NCBI GenBank assembly: GCA_032622095.1
Contig: CP136061.1
Coordinates: forward strand, 84,108,324-84,172,323
DNA length: 64,000 nt
Reading direction: 5' to 3'
Source: Siphonodentalium dalli
Taxonomy: Eukaryota > Mollusca > Scaphopoda > Gadilida > Siphonodentaliidae
Made by a program: the position numbers and the translations under genes. Shown in pieces: positions 11,838 to 23,600 of the stretch (within the stretch, counting starts at the first letter, position 1; each line of letters starts with the position of its first letter). The notes beneath the pieces are model-generated. The model did no database searches. It was not told where the DNA came from and was given only the letters and a program-made list of their open reading frames with translations.

Positions 11838-12600
11838 CATGTAGGCCCTAACTTCCATCTTTTGGAACCACAAACAATGCCATGTGGTCATCCATCTCTA
11901 CTGCCTTTCTGTGTAAAGTTTGGAACTACCGTAGTAGTCCGTAGTAGTAGTGTTGAATTTGCACCAGTTTAGCGTCAGGTACATGTACATTGGTTGTACA
12001 TGTACAGTGTAACTTTACCCTCTTTGTTTTTTTTGTTTTTTTTACAAAATAATTATTCACCCATTGCTGGTTTCCGTTTTATGGTAGTTAAACTTCCATT
12101 TCTATATTCCATATTTATGTTACAGTCGCAGGTTCGACTTGGCGCAAAATCTTTGTTTATTTTGACAAAGTTCAATCCACGTAATACCACAATGTTAGCT
12201 TCCCGCCAAAAACTTTTCCAGCTTAAGTCAGGATATTTCCTGGCAGGATAGATTGTTATTTGCTTTTACTATTTCATCGCAAGATTTACCATGCATGTAG
12301 ACACAAAAATTAATAGTTCTTATTTGATTTCAAAAGCTGTATCACTGATTTAGGTACTACTCAACTGCCATTTGAGTTGTATGTAAATCAGCCGCTCGCC
12401 TTTTAAAAAATTTATACGTTGTCGCATTATTGCTTTTACATGTAGTTCAGTAACTTGAAATAAAATAAACATGCTCTGTTTTAATTTGGTTTTTGTATGA
12501 AGCATAAATGTTACTGCCTTTTATCTCAGGTGCAAGGAAATATCTCCTTTTCAGTGACAAAAATCTAAATCTTATTCGCATTATGTGTTTCACTAACAGC
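11838..12600. other. Unassigned AT-rich stretch
   Basis: Duplicated GTAGTAGTCC/GTAGTAGTAG words near 11930 and several TACATGTA words. Open frames at 11994-12251 and 12508-12717 have no recognisable content. Confidence 0.3.
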
Positions 12601-12624
12601 CTCATTTATTTCCCCCTGGCGGAA

Positions 12625-13985
12625 ACCCTGAGGATAGTTGTACTAGTAGTATATGGATCTTTCACAACAATATTTCGATTGATTTCGAAACCAGGTTTGC
12701 CGATTAGTTTTACCTGAGTTACGGCCCTCAGTTTGTCTATTTTTTTAGCAATTTTAGGTCCGTTGGCGCAATACCGGTAACTTGAAAAAAACATAAACCA
12801 ATCTCATTCATACCAGTATTTGATATATGGATCTTTCACAACAATATCACGAAAAAGTTTGAAAACCAGCTACATGTACATGTAGTTTGTTCAGTTTATT
12901 TTACCTGAGTTACCTGTGCGGCCCTTAGTCTATTATAGCAATTTTATGGATGTTAGTGTGAAAACCAGTCTGGGTGAACGTCGACTCTGTATTTGAAATA
13001 TAGAGTCTGGAGCTAATGTCGCGAAAACCATTTCTATTCAGCGAAGAGCTTCCCCAAAATGACGTCACGGATTTAAAAAAATACATCGATGATTGACAGG
13101 TGTCCCCACGTGTTATCTGTTGTGCTTCCCAATAACAATGGCCCGTGTCGCGACAAAAACTGACAGAAGATAATATTTGTCTTGTGTGCGACTATTCTTT
13201 TTCGGGAGATGAACTCGCTGCATCAACCGGAAAGCTGCATCCGAGAGCAAAAAATAAGGTCGTCATCAAAAATGATGCTTTAGAACTATTTAAAAGCATA
13301 AAATTAAGTCATTTCCTCGGTGTTTAACTTTCAGATGACTTATTTACGACAAATAATTTGATATGCACACCAATAAAGTAAATCAAATACACGGACATGA
13401 GTGAGTTCTATTTATATTTATGGGAGGCCAAGTTGGTACCATGCGCAGGCCTATCTATCAGGTCTAGCACATCCTTCAAATTAATCCGAATCGTACCGAA
13501 TATATAATTTCGAAGCCATTTTTTCTGTCTGTTGTATTTGCAAGCATCGCTTTCGATCGGAGAAATGCCGACTCTGTTACTATATTTAGAGGTGACATTA
13601 TGGGAGTTTCCGCCCACTAACACTTGTTTATTAACCCATGCGGTTTCATTGGACGGAAAAAAAATTACGCAATCAATCAGATTACGGAATCCCGAGGACT
13701 TGGAAATGAGATAGCGATGTTATCCGTCAGACCTAATATTCAATGTTGTAATGAATATTTAGGTATGATTTTACTCAGACTGTGTGAAAACTTGAACAAA
13801 TGTCAACCGATTCTATTCATATTAGGTACGGTATACAGGTGGATCTTTCACAACAATATCTTGATTGAGTTTAAAAACCAGGTTTGTCTGACTTTTTTTT
13901 ACCCGAATTATGGCCCTTAGTTCTGAGTTATGGTATTTAGTTCGTCCATTGTTTTAGTGATTTTCGGTCAGACAGATAATTCACT
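12625..13985. repeat. Degenerate repeats with GGATCTTTCACAACAATAT phrase
   Basis: GGATCTTTCACAACAATAT followed by GATT..AAACCAG, then TTTTACCTGAGTTACGGCCC and TTTTAGCAATTTTA, occurs at about 12654, 12830 and 13840, with a partial form at 8270-8310. Between the last two, 13090-13330 holds a 61-codon frame beginning MSRQKLTEDNICLVCDYSFS with a CxxC; I do not recognise it. Confidence 0.55.
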
Positions 13986-14029
13986 CTTATGGGCAAAAAA
14001 ATTGACCAGAGCCATCTCTGATGCGCAAC

Positions 14030-14345
14030 CCTTGCATGACTAAATTCTTTGGCACACCCTACTAGCATAGACCATATCCCTCATCCAATTGTCGCCAAAT
14101 TTCATATACCGGTAGATCTTTTTGGTGACCACCAGATTGGAGCCATCAAATTTTTCCGAATTTCATTGAAAAATATGGCCACCGGCAGCCATCTTGGACT
14201 TTACTGTTTTCACAGCCTGCAACCCACATCCATCATCTGATCGCCATCAAACTTCTTAATGATCTTCGGGCTGACAACTAGATTGGAGCTACCGTAACAA
14301 ACCTTTTTGAATTTTATTGAAAACCATGGCCGCCAACACGGTCAT
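14030..14345. repeat. CTTTGGCACACCCTAC-type rubble repeats, upstream of TDG
   Basis: Two degenerate units contain TTTGGCACACCCTACTAGCA, CCACCAGATTGGAGCCATCA and AACATGGCCGCCA..GCCATCTTGGA. The same family fills 15960-17120 and appears at 59280-59600 and 59690-59830. This lies within 250-550 bp of the TDG start codon, so the proximal promoter must be short or overlap it. Confidence 0.7.
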
Positions 14346-14580
14346 CTTGGATTTGACTTAATATATATGCATGTACGTTGAACATGTAAATGTATCTCTT
14401 CATGTTGACATCCAGTATTACTTAGACATTTCAACTTTCCGCATTCCGAAACGCTTCATTGACTGTAACACATGAAATTACCCCCCTCCCAAGTTGAGCA
14501 TGTACATATACGGTGTCATTTTATTTTGTAGGAGGTATGATTTAAGTGAACTTCATCACAGGAGGATATAAATAAACAAC
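14346..14580 (+). promoter_or_regulatory. Probable TDG 5' flank / 5' UTR
   Basis: This is the only non-repeat sequence immediately upstream of the TDG start. It contains CCCCCCTCCC near 14481-14490 and a TTTTATTTTGTAG tract at 14520-14532 that could be a splice acceptor. No convincing TATA box placement can be argued, since AT-rich words are common. Assignment is by position only. Confidence 0.35.
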
Positions 14581-14609
14581 ATGGAAAGCCAGGGAATCAG
14601 CTCTTACTT
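14581..14609 (+). CDS. TDG: TDG coding exon 1 (start codon)
   Basis: ATG at 14581 opens [10 protein letters not shown], with the last codon split after two bases and a strong GTAAGT donor at 14610. A TAA stop sits in the same frame at 14569-14571, so the frame cannot extend upstream. The joined frame with exon 2 (TT|T) continues without a stop. A pyrimidine-rich tract and AG near 14532 could be an acceptor for an upstream untranslated exon, but this is only a possibility. Confidence 0.85.
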
Positions 14610-17600
14610 GTAAGTAATAGGAATGTAATGAGTATAATGACACGTCGATGTACCCGCACATTGTACTTGTTGGTCAACATCTTCCTATTTCTCCTCTGCA
14701 TTGAGGGCAGGCCTGGTTTATTTTATGATCTATAATTATAAAATGTTCAAAAGAGAAATGGGCAACAAGCTTAGGGGCTTTATCAGAAAAAAATGTTACC
14801 CAACTTACCCCAGGGTATCTCGGAGTAGATACCATTGGGGTAGGGCTGGGCGGTATTTCAATATATTGACTATAGTCGGTTTGGAAAAGAAAAACCGTAT
14901 TGAAACCGTGTGTAAAATAAAAATTCAATATATCGTAACCGTAATTTTATCACCTGAAAAGACGGTTTCAAATTACAATCCAATACTGAGTTGAATACTT
15001 TACCGCTGATTGAAAGCAGCCTTTATCGGTCGCTCCCATGTTATGTCTCTGTTGTATTCAATTGTAACCAATGACGCAATGGTTGTATTTTGGGCTGAAG
15101 TAGAGCGATGGAGTATCTTCTTCCGAATTCAACCTGATAGCGGTGTAACGTCACGAGTGATACTTCGTCCAAACTTTTCGACTCACGACTCGGCAGTATT
15201 TGTCGTTCAATTATATCTTAAAATTTGACTCAGGTTGACTGACAAATCCGTGACATTCATTCAACTAGCCCGCCATTGAGTATTTGCAGACCCGCAGGTG
15301 TTGGTCGAAGTATATCACTTGGAACGTTACCTCACTACCATCAACACTAATTTTAAATATAGTTGAGCTGCATTGTCTCCCTTCCGTTTCACCTTGCTAT
15401 TATCATTTCATTATTATGATAATAGATGAATAAAGTTCTCCCCCTTAACTAAATCCCGTGTTCAAAAGTTAATTAAAAATGTTCCGTAATTCATTGTGTG
15501 TGATAGACTGCAGACAGCCCAGAATGAACCATCTTGGCCCAATTCTACTAGGTCCTCTATCAACCTATGAGCACGTGCTTAGCTATGACGTCACGGGAAT
15601 GTGAATCGCGTGCTGAAATGTAAACAATGGAGTGATCAGGATAACTTGAGCCTGTAATTCACTCAATGTTGTTGCGTATTCCAGAATGCAGGAACTTTAT
15701 ATAATGGACACATGCCATTCTGAGAATAGTTTATCATTTACTGCCTGGCGATAGTGTGTAGAATTTTAATCCCTAATAACGAAAACCCGGAGTGTTATAT
15801 CTCTCGTTTAAAATTTGAATTTACGTGATATTTTTCAATAGTAAAATAATATTCAATAAAACCGTATATCGCGGTGTTATTTTGGAAAAATCGCGGTTTT
15901 TAAAAACGTCAATACCGCCCAACCCTACATTGGGGTATGTATAGCAGACAGGTTAAATTTTACTCTTGGCATGCCTAAATCCTTTGGCATGCCATACAGA
16001 CCACATCCTCATCTGATCACCACAAAACTTCATATGGATCTTCGGGGTGACCTCCCAATGGGAGCCGTCGATTATTTTCAAAATTTGATGAAAAACATGG
16101 CTACCGGCAGCCATCTTGGATTTTACTCAGTGCATTACTAAATCCTTCGGCACACCTTACTGGCCACATCCCTCATCTCATCATTTCGAGACTTCATACG
16201 GATCTTGGGGGGGACCTCTTGATGGGAGCTATTGATTATTTCTGAAATTTGTTAAAATACATGGCCGCCAACAGCCATCATGGATTTCAAATTTGAATCC
16301 ATCAATACAACTTGCAGCCTGCATATATTGAAGAAATGTTTTGTAAGTTTACAGGCATGAATTGGATCACCTCTAGATGAGAGCTACCGGTATTAAATTT
16401 GAAAGATTTTCGGTGAAAAACATGGCTGCCAGCAGCCTTCTTTGATTTAAATATGGCTGCCAGCAACTTTCTTTGATTTTACTCTTCATATGACTAAATC
16501 CTTTGGCACACCCTACAGACAACATCCCTCATCTGATCGTCACCAAACTTCATATCTTCAGGGTGACCTAGATGGAGCCATAATTTTTTTTCGAAATTTA
16601 TTAAAAACATGGCCACCAGCAGCCATCTTTGGATTTTATTCTTTGCATGACTAAATTTTTTGGCACACCCTATAGACCACATTCCTCATTTGATTATCAA
16701 GAAAGTTTATATGGATCTTTTAGGTGACAACTGCCAACTGGATGGAAGCCATCAAATGTTTCCGATTTAGTTAGGAAAACATGGCTGCCAGCAGCCATTT
16801 TGGATTTTACTCTTTAAATGACTAAATCTTTTGGCACACCCTACAGAGAACTTCCCTTTGACCGATCGTGACTAAACTTCAATGACCACTAGATGGGAGT
16901 CATCTAAATTTTTTGAATTTCGTTTAAAAAAAACATGGCCACCGGTGGCCATCTTGAATTTTACTCTTTGTGTTATTAAATTATTCCGCCCACCATACAT
17001 GTACATGCCACATCCCTCATCCGATCATCATCAAACTTTATATTGATCTTTGGGGTGACCACCAGATGGGAGCTATCAAATTTATTTCATTGGAAAAACA
17101 TGGCCGCCAACAGCCATCTTGGATTTTACTTTAAATACATGTATGTATCTCTTCATGTTGACATCTTGATTACTTAGACATTTCAAGTTTGCGCATTCCT
17201 ACCGGTACTTGTTCCATTGACATTTTAATTGTTTGTTTTTTTCAGTAACCCTTCTACAGGATTCATGGCGGCTCCTGCTGGTTTTCACTCGTCTCAGTTC
17301 GCAATAAAGTCAGAACCTATCGATGACTCATATAATGGACAGATTCACATAAAATCAGAGCCACCTGAACCTAAAAGGTAAAGGAAGTTACCCTTGTCTT
17401 GGGAAGTTACCCTTGTCTTCACATAATGGATTCTCCCATCAGTAAGCCCGGGGGAGGGGACGTAAAAACCGAGCCACTAGAACCTAAAAGGTAAGGACGT
17501 TACCCTTGTCTTCGCAATGGATTCTCCCATCAGTAAGCCTGGGGAGGGGGGGACATGAAACCGAGCCACTAGAACCTGAAAGGTAATGAAGTTACCCTTG

Positions 17601-20600
17601 TCTTCACAATGGATTCTCCCATCAGTAAGGCTGGGGGGGGGGGCATGAAACCGAGCCACTGAAACCTAAAAGGTAAGAAAGTTACCCTTGTCCTCACAAA
17701 ATGGAGTCTCCCCCATCAGTAAGTGGGGGTGGGTGGTGAAACAGATCCACGAAACCTAAGAGGTAAGAAAGTTACCCTTGTCCTCACAAAATGGAGTCTC
17801 CCCCATCAGTAAGTGGGGGTGGATGGTGAAACAGATCCACGAAACCTAAGAGGTAAGAAAGTTACCCTTGTCCTCACAAAATGGAGTCTCCCCCATCAGT
17901 AAGTGGGGGTGGGTGGTGAAACGGATCCACGAAACCTAAGAGGTAAGAAAGTTACCCTTGTCCTCACAAAATGGAGTCTCCCCCATCAGTAAGTGGGGGT
18001 GGGTGGTGAAACAGATCCACGAAACCTAAGAGGTAAGAAAGTTAATCGTTTTCCATTGAATGGATAATCCCTTCAATAAGCCAGTGGGGGAGACGCCGAA
18101 ATAGAGCCACCTGGACCTAGTCGGTGAGGAAGTTAACCTATGTGCTTTGAGAACAATTCCCGCACTAAAAACTTAATGACATAATGGAGGATCAGAACGG
18201 TAGTTTTGTTGACAATTTTCGCAAGCAACTTGTCAAAATTGGAGCAAAATTAGAACTCTTATGTCTGACTTGCCATGCGTGTGATGTGCATTTTGATTTG
18301 TGTGTTGATAAAATAATCGGAGAACCGAATCACACAGTTTCGAAATATAGTTCTTTCGTTTCAGTGGGACTTTTCAAACTTAAGGTTCAAAATGTATACA
18401 AATTTTGTTTGATTTTTTGTGTGCATAACAAGAGCAATATATTGCCCTGTTCGCTTAGTATATATCTTAATTTCGCGGAAGTCCACCAAATGTGGGTGAA
18501 ATGTAGCACCATATAAGGCATATTATTTATTCTAATGCTCGTTGTGTTTACACTGTTTTAAACTTTGAGAGGGTTATAATTCCCGTAATTTATTTAATGT
18601 ATTACATTTATATCTCCAATGTTTAATTAATCTATTTATTTTTTATTTATTGACACACATAATTACGATTACAATGGAGAATTTATCGTAATTTGCGTTG
18701 TTAGTCCAAAATCTACGGAATATTTTCAACGGAAAATGCCGAACACAGTTCGCGAGGTCAACTGAATTCGCATACTTTAAAAAAATTGTAAACATTGCGA
18801 TAAATGTCTCTTTTCGCATTAAATTACCGCTTTCAATTCACAACTGATGTGGGTTTCAGATCAAATAGCATGTCTTCTGTTGAAAATATCCGTTTATTGT
18901 CGCAATTGTGATATTTTATTTCATATAATTGTGGTTTTATTTGAGCGGGTCACTAACGCTTAAGTCGTGTCATAGGAATGCATGGGCCTGGAACTCGGAC
19001 TAAAGACCGGCACCTCCATCCCAATATCTTAGCCGGCTTTAGTACGAGAAGACTTGGACTATAGTGTCATTGACACTTTCATTTTTGTCGACTTGTGGTT
19101 TGTTGAGGTGTGGCTGCCCCTAAACCTGTTTAACATAGCCATTGATGTTGATGGATTCTTTCAATCACCTTTGCTCCTTGGTGACTTGAGGAAATACCGG
19201 TACATGTATCAAGTATGGACATTAAACAACTAGAGTAGTGTAGATGGTAGAATACATGTATATGGTAGAATTACTCGGTTGGCATTTACATGTATGGCAA
19301 TCAGAAAAGGAAAGGAAATTTAATAGTGTAATGAGGAGTGCTGAACTGATTGTAGTTACAAATAAGCGGAACAGGCCGTTGCTGGAGCAGTAATCACGGT
19401 ACCATGCAGTATGCCTGTTTCTATAGGGTTGACAATTACTGCACATTTTCATATCTATTATCCAATTTTGTATACCGGTATTGTTTAATCATAATCATGT
19501 TATAGTTAACAAAAAATCATTTAAAAAAAATTGATTTAAATCAGCCAACCCTGCTATTTTTAGCCATTTTATTGTTATTTTAGGCCATTTTCTTACATGT
19601 ATTGAATATTTGATGGGGGCTTCGATGCCACTTTATTTAATATTTACAGACCTGCACCAAAAAAGGCACCAAAGAAGAAAGTGAAGAAAGAACCTGTGCA
19701 GCAAGAAATAACAGACCATCTGATCGTGAAGAAAAAACGGAAGATCGATCGATTTAACGGAATGCCGGAGGAGGAAGTGATGGCAAGGCTGCTGCCAGAT
19801 CATTTAGCAGAAAATCTCGACATTATTATCGTAAGTTAAACCAGATCATAACACGGAAAATCACGACATTTTTAACTGCTGACTCTAGGCGTTTAATTCA
19901 TATATCCATAAATTAATTGAAGTTCAAGTAAACAATTCAGTTAGTACACGTCCCTTATCCATTTTATTTTTCAGATTGGTATAAACCCAGGATTATATGC
20001 TGCGTATGTTGGCCACCATTACGCTGGTCCTGGAAACCATTTCTGTGAGTAAATAATATAGCTCATCCAAATTACACCAACACAATGGTGTATGCATGAC
20101 ATTAACCCTTTACCTAACAGAAGGGCCCTGTGCCAATGCATTCTCTTATATATGCGAGTCGACCATAGGTCGCCTCGCATATATAAGAGAATGCATTGGC
20201 TTAACACATTAAAAATTATAAAATTGTTAAAGAATGTAGAACCGCGCGAATCTCTTATATATGCGAGGCGACAGGGACCAGCCTAGACCATATTTTCAGG
20301 GCGAAATGACTTCGCCCTACTATCAAAATAAGGCGAAGTGGCCGTTCTATAGGGCGAAGTGAGTCTACAAAACTTAAATTGAACAGTACTACGACAGGAG
20401 TCGCTATAGAACGAAAATAGGAGAGATGTAATATGTCAATTAAACTTATGAAACAATGGTTGAAATATGGAGTCTTTATGTTCACTTCATGACCCTAATA
20501 ACTATTAATAATACCCAAACATAATTGTGAGAGGATAGCAGCATTTTATATCGTAATTGTGGGAGAATGACAAGATTTTATTTCATATTTTTCGGGTTTT

Positions 20601-23600
20601 TAAAAATGCCAACAATATTTATCAAACCGAAACGAAACGAAATCATGAACACTTTCACTGCGCTCTATTAGTAATCCCGTTTGAAAATTTAATATGCTTC
20701 ACAAATGAATTTGTTTTAAAATTTCTTTAACCAAACTCCATAGAGGGAGTGATGAACTGACACATTGTGAGAGCTGTGAGTTGTAATCTTCATTGTAAGG
20801 TGTGGTAATCACGGTAATCTAAAAATCACAACAACCAGATTAACATTGAGGCCCGACGATGTTTTAACAGCTGCCAGTAATCAGACTCCGTTGTCAACAT
20901 GCTTCCAGATTGGAGCAATACAGGTGTTAATTGTTTTACAACACCCTGATAGTGGAGTATTGTGTGCAATCACTGTTGACAGTTGTAAATTATCATAAAT
21001 TATTTGGGGAATTTTGCCGATTTTCGTCAGTCAACTTTGGAATTTTCAGGGCGACTTGAACTTCGCCCGACTGCAAAAATAAGGCGAAGCGGACGGCGCT
21101 AGGGCGAAGAAGTCGCCCACGTCGCCCTCTCGGCTGGTCCCTGCGAGGCGACCTATGGTCGACTCGCATATATAAGAGAATGCATTGGCACAGGGCATAA
21201 CTGTAACTATCACAATGTGGTCAAGGAGCCGGTTCCAATGATATCCATATTTGTATGGTTCTATTGAGACAGACCGAAGATATTTTAGGCTGTTGAAGCT
21301 TTATTTGGCCGGTTTGTTGGGTAAAGGGTTAAAGTATGATTATATCTTGTGATACGGTCTCATTTAATTATACATGTACTCGCGCATTTCAAAGAAAAAT
21401 AGGGGGTATACTGGTATCAGGCCTTAAAATTCGACGCAATCCATTCGCGTAAATATTCGCTCAAACGAACTGACGAGAATCCGCTTAGATTCGCGCGGTT
21501 CTACTATTTAGATTCGCGTAGATTTGAGTATTGTCTCCTTGACGAAGTTGGAAACGAGGCCACATTGGTGGAGATGTGGCACGACAGGGAGTGCAGGCCT
21601 ATACCACATATCAGGCAAGGAGTAGAGGGCTGCCACAATTGTTGAAATTCAATTGGGGGAGCTGAGTCTGTTGAGTTGACAGGTACAAAAATGTCATAAT
21701 TAAAAAAATATTCAATTTCACTTGAACTTTCAACATCAACTTGTTAGTTTAGAACATTGAGATACATGCCATATGTATTTAGTTGCATAATGCGGAGAAT
21801 GGGGTATAACATTTTGCTATCATGTGATCGATCACGTTGATAAAATCGTAGCTGCAAACATCGTAGCGTCTGCGGGCAAGCTACGATTTCTCCACCTACG
21901 ATTTTCCCCACTTACGATTTTAATCGTAGCGTCTGTGGTGGCACTTATAAATAGACATTGTTTCTATACTACATGTAGTATATTATGTATGTGTCTCACT
22001 TGAATTTTATAAAATAGCCTATTATATGAATTAGAGTGATAATGGTAAGTCTCATTTCAAGCAGGATAAGCATAATCCATTGAACCAAAAGATATCTGAC
22101 AATAATCTGACAAGTTATGCTTGAGAAACTTGATCAAATTTACCTCTCAGTAAAATTCAAAATACTGACTCAAAGTGGCCTAGATTAACTCTAAATGCAA
22201 TGGATTTTCAAAAAATTTCCAGGGGAGAACCCCCACCATCAGCAGGGGGTCACCCCTCCCAAACCTTCCTCCGCTCAGGCCTTCACCTTCAGGTTATGTC
22301 TTTGGCATATCATTGCCCAAAAAACAAAAACAAAAATACCTAGATCCTTCACAGAATGCGGAGGAGAAGGTGGGGTTGTGAAGCCATCATTAAGAGATCG
22401 GTACAAGACGGTCACTCCAATATGTGACAGTGCAGTGGTGCTGGACTGACTCCAGTTGTCGCCAGACCATATGGGAAATATTAGGATGATCAAAGACTAT
22501 ATTAGTATATAGACAAGTTTATACCCCGGTATATGTAAATATTGAAGCATATGTAAGATTGAATTGGAGATATTAGTTCCTCTGTCATTTGGGTTAACCT
22601 GATTGGGGCTAAGGACTGCATAGTTTGGGTTATTGACAAGTATTATACAGTTATTATTAAAGATACTGAAGAAAAAAAGTTAACAAAAAAAAAGAAATTA
22701 AGCCTGCCTACCTACCCTAATTTTTTTCAGCTCGTTAGCGGAAACAAATGTATTTTTTTTAGGCCTTAGCTACCTTGACCACGGATTACCATTGACCAAT
22801 AGAAATGTTCGTTCTTTTGTAGATATTAATCTTAGTCAATCAAACAAACCAATGCATCGGCATTTAAATCTCATCGAATTGATCGATCATCCATGTGACA
22901 AAATGGGAAGAATAAACTGAAATATTCCCTTTGAATACTCGGTATTTTTTTTATCAAACTCATCGTTTATAAGTTATAACGAAATCGGGAACTTTGTTTA
23001 TGTATGAAAGCGTGTTTGTGAATGAAATCGATATCGAATTTTATACTTATTTATTTTTTTCTTTCTAATTCTATTCTGTTATTTTCCCAATCTGAAAAGT
23101 TACGGTCATGTTCCCCATGCCAACGCACGCTACCGTTCAGATGAACGGTCTTCAACTTCAAATGTATAATTTGCACGCCTATTCAAAATAAAAATGGCGA
23201 AATGTATTTTTTTTAAAAGCTGCAGAAAAATGGCCTCTTGAAATTAGAGAGAACTTCAGGTTATTGGAAGAACTCTCCAATGATACCAAATATTCAAAGG
23301 CAGTATGCCTATTATGTATAGGATATTCCCCGAGCTGTCGGGCATTCGGAGAAATAATTCACCGAGGCGAAGCCGAGGTGATTATTTGGACGAATGGCCG
23401 ACAGTGAGGGGAATATCTGGCTTAATCCTCAGTATTTAAAGAATAACAAGACGAAATTTCATTTTACCTATAGTATTACTTTGAAATTTGTCAATGACAT
23501 TACAATGTATGATATATTCAACTAAAAGTCAATAAAAGTTTTAACAAAAAATGTGAACATGACCATTAAACAATTTCCGAATCTGTCAGACAAATAAAGA

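Larger units (their letters stand above)
20106..21328. mobile_element. TTAA-flanked composite element in intron 4
   Basis: Ends CCCTTTACC and GGTAAAGGG are inverted and flanked by TTAA (20102-20105, 21329-21332). Inside are one whole hp-B palindrome (20127-20203) and a second hp-B copy, now split into 20250-20271 and 21152-21198 by the hAT-like element. TTAA flanks suggest a piggyBac-type outer element. Confidence 0.7.

Noticed and set aside
13145..13327. Small frame with NICLVCDYSFS considered as a zinc-finger exon
   Set aside because: One CxxC only, no partner Cys/His pair, and it sits among degenerate repeats.
18184..18516. 110-codon frame in TDG intron 2 considered as an alternative exon
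   Set aside because: No acceptor/donor pair in phase with TDG is apparent and exons 2 and 3 already join in phase with conserved sequence.
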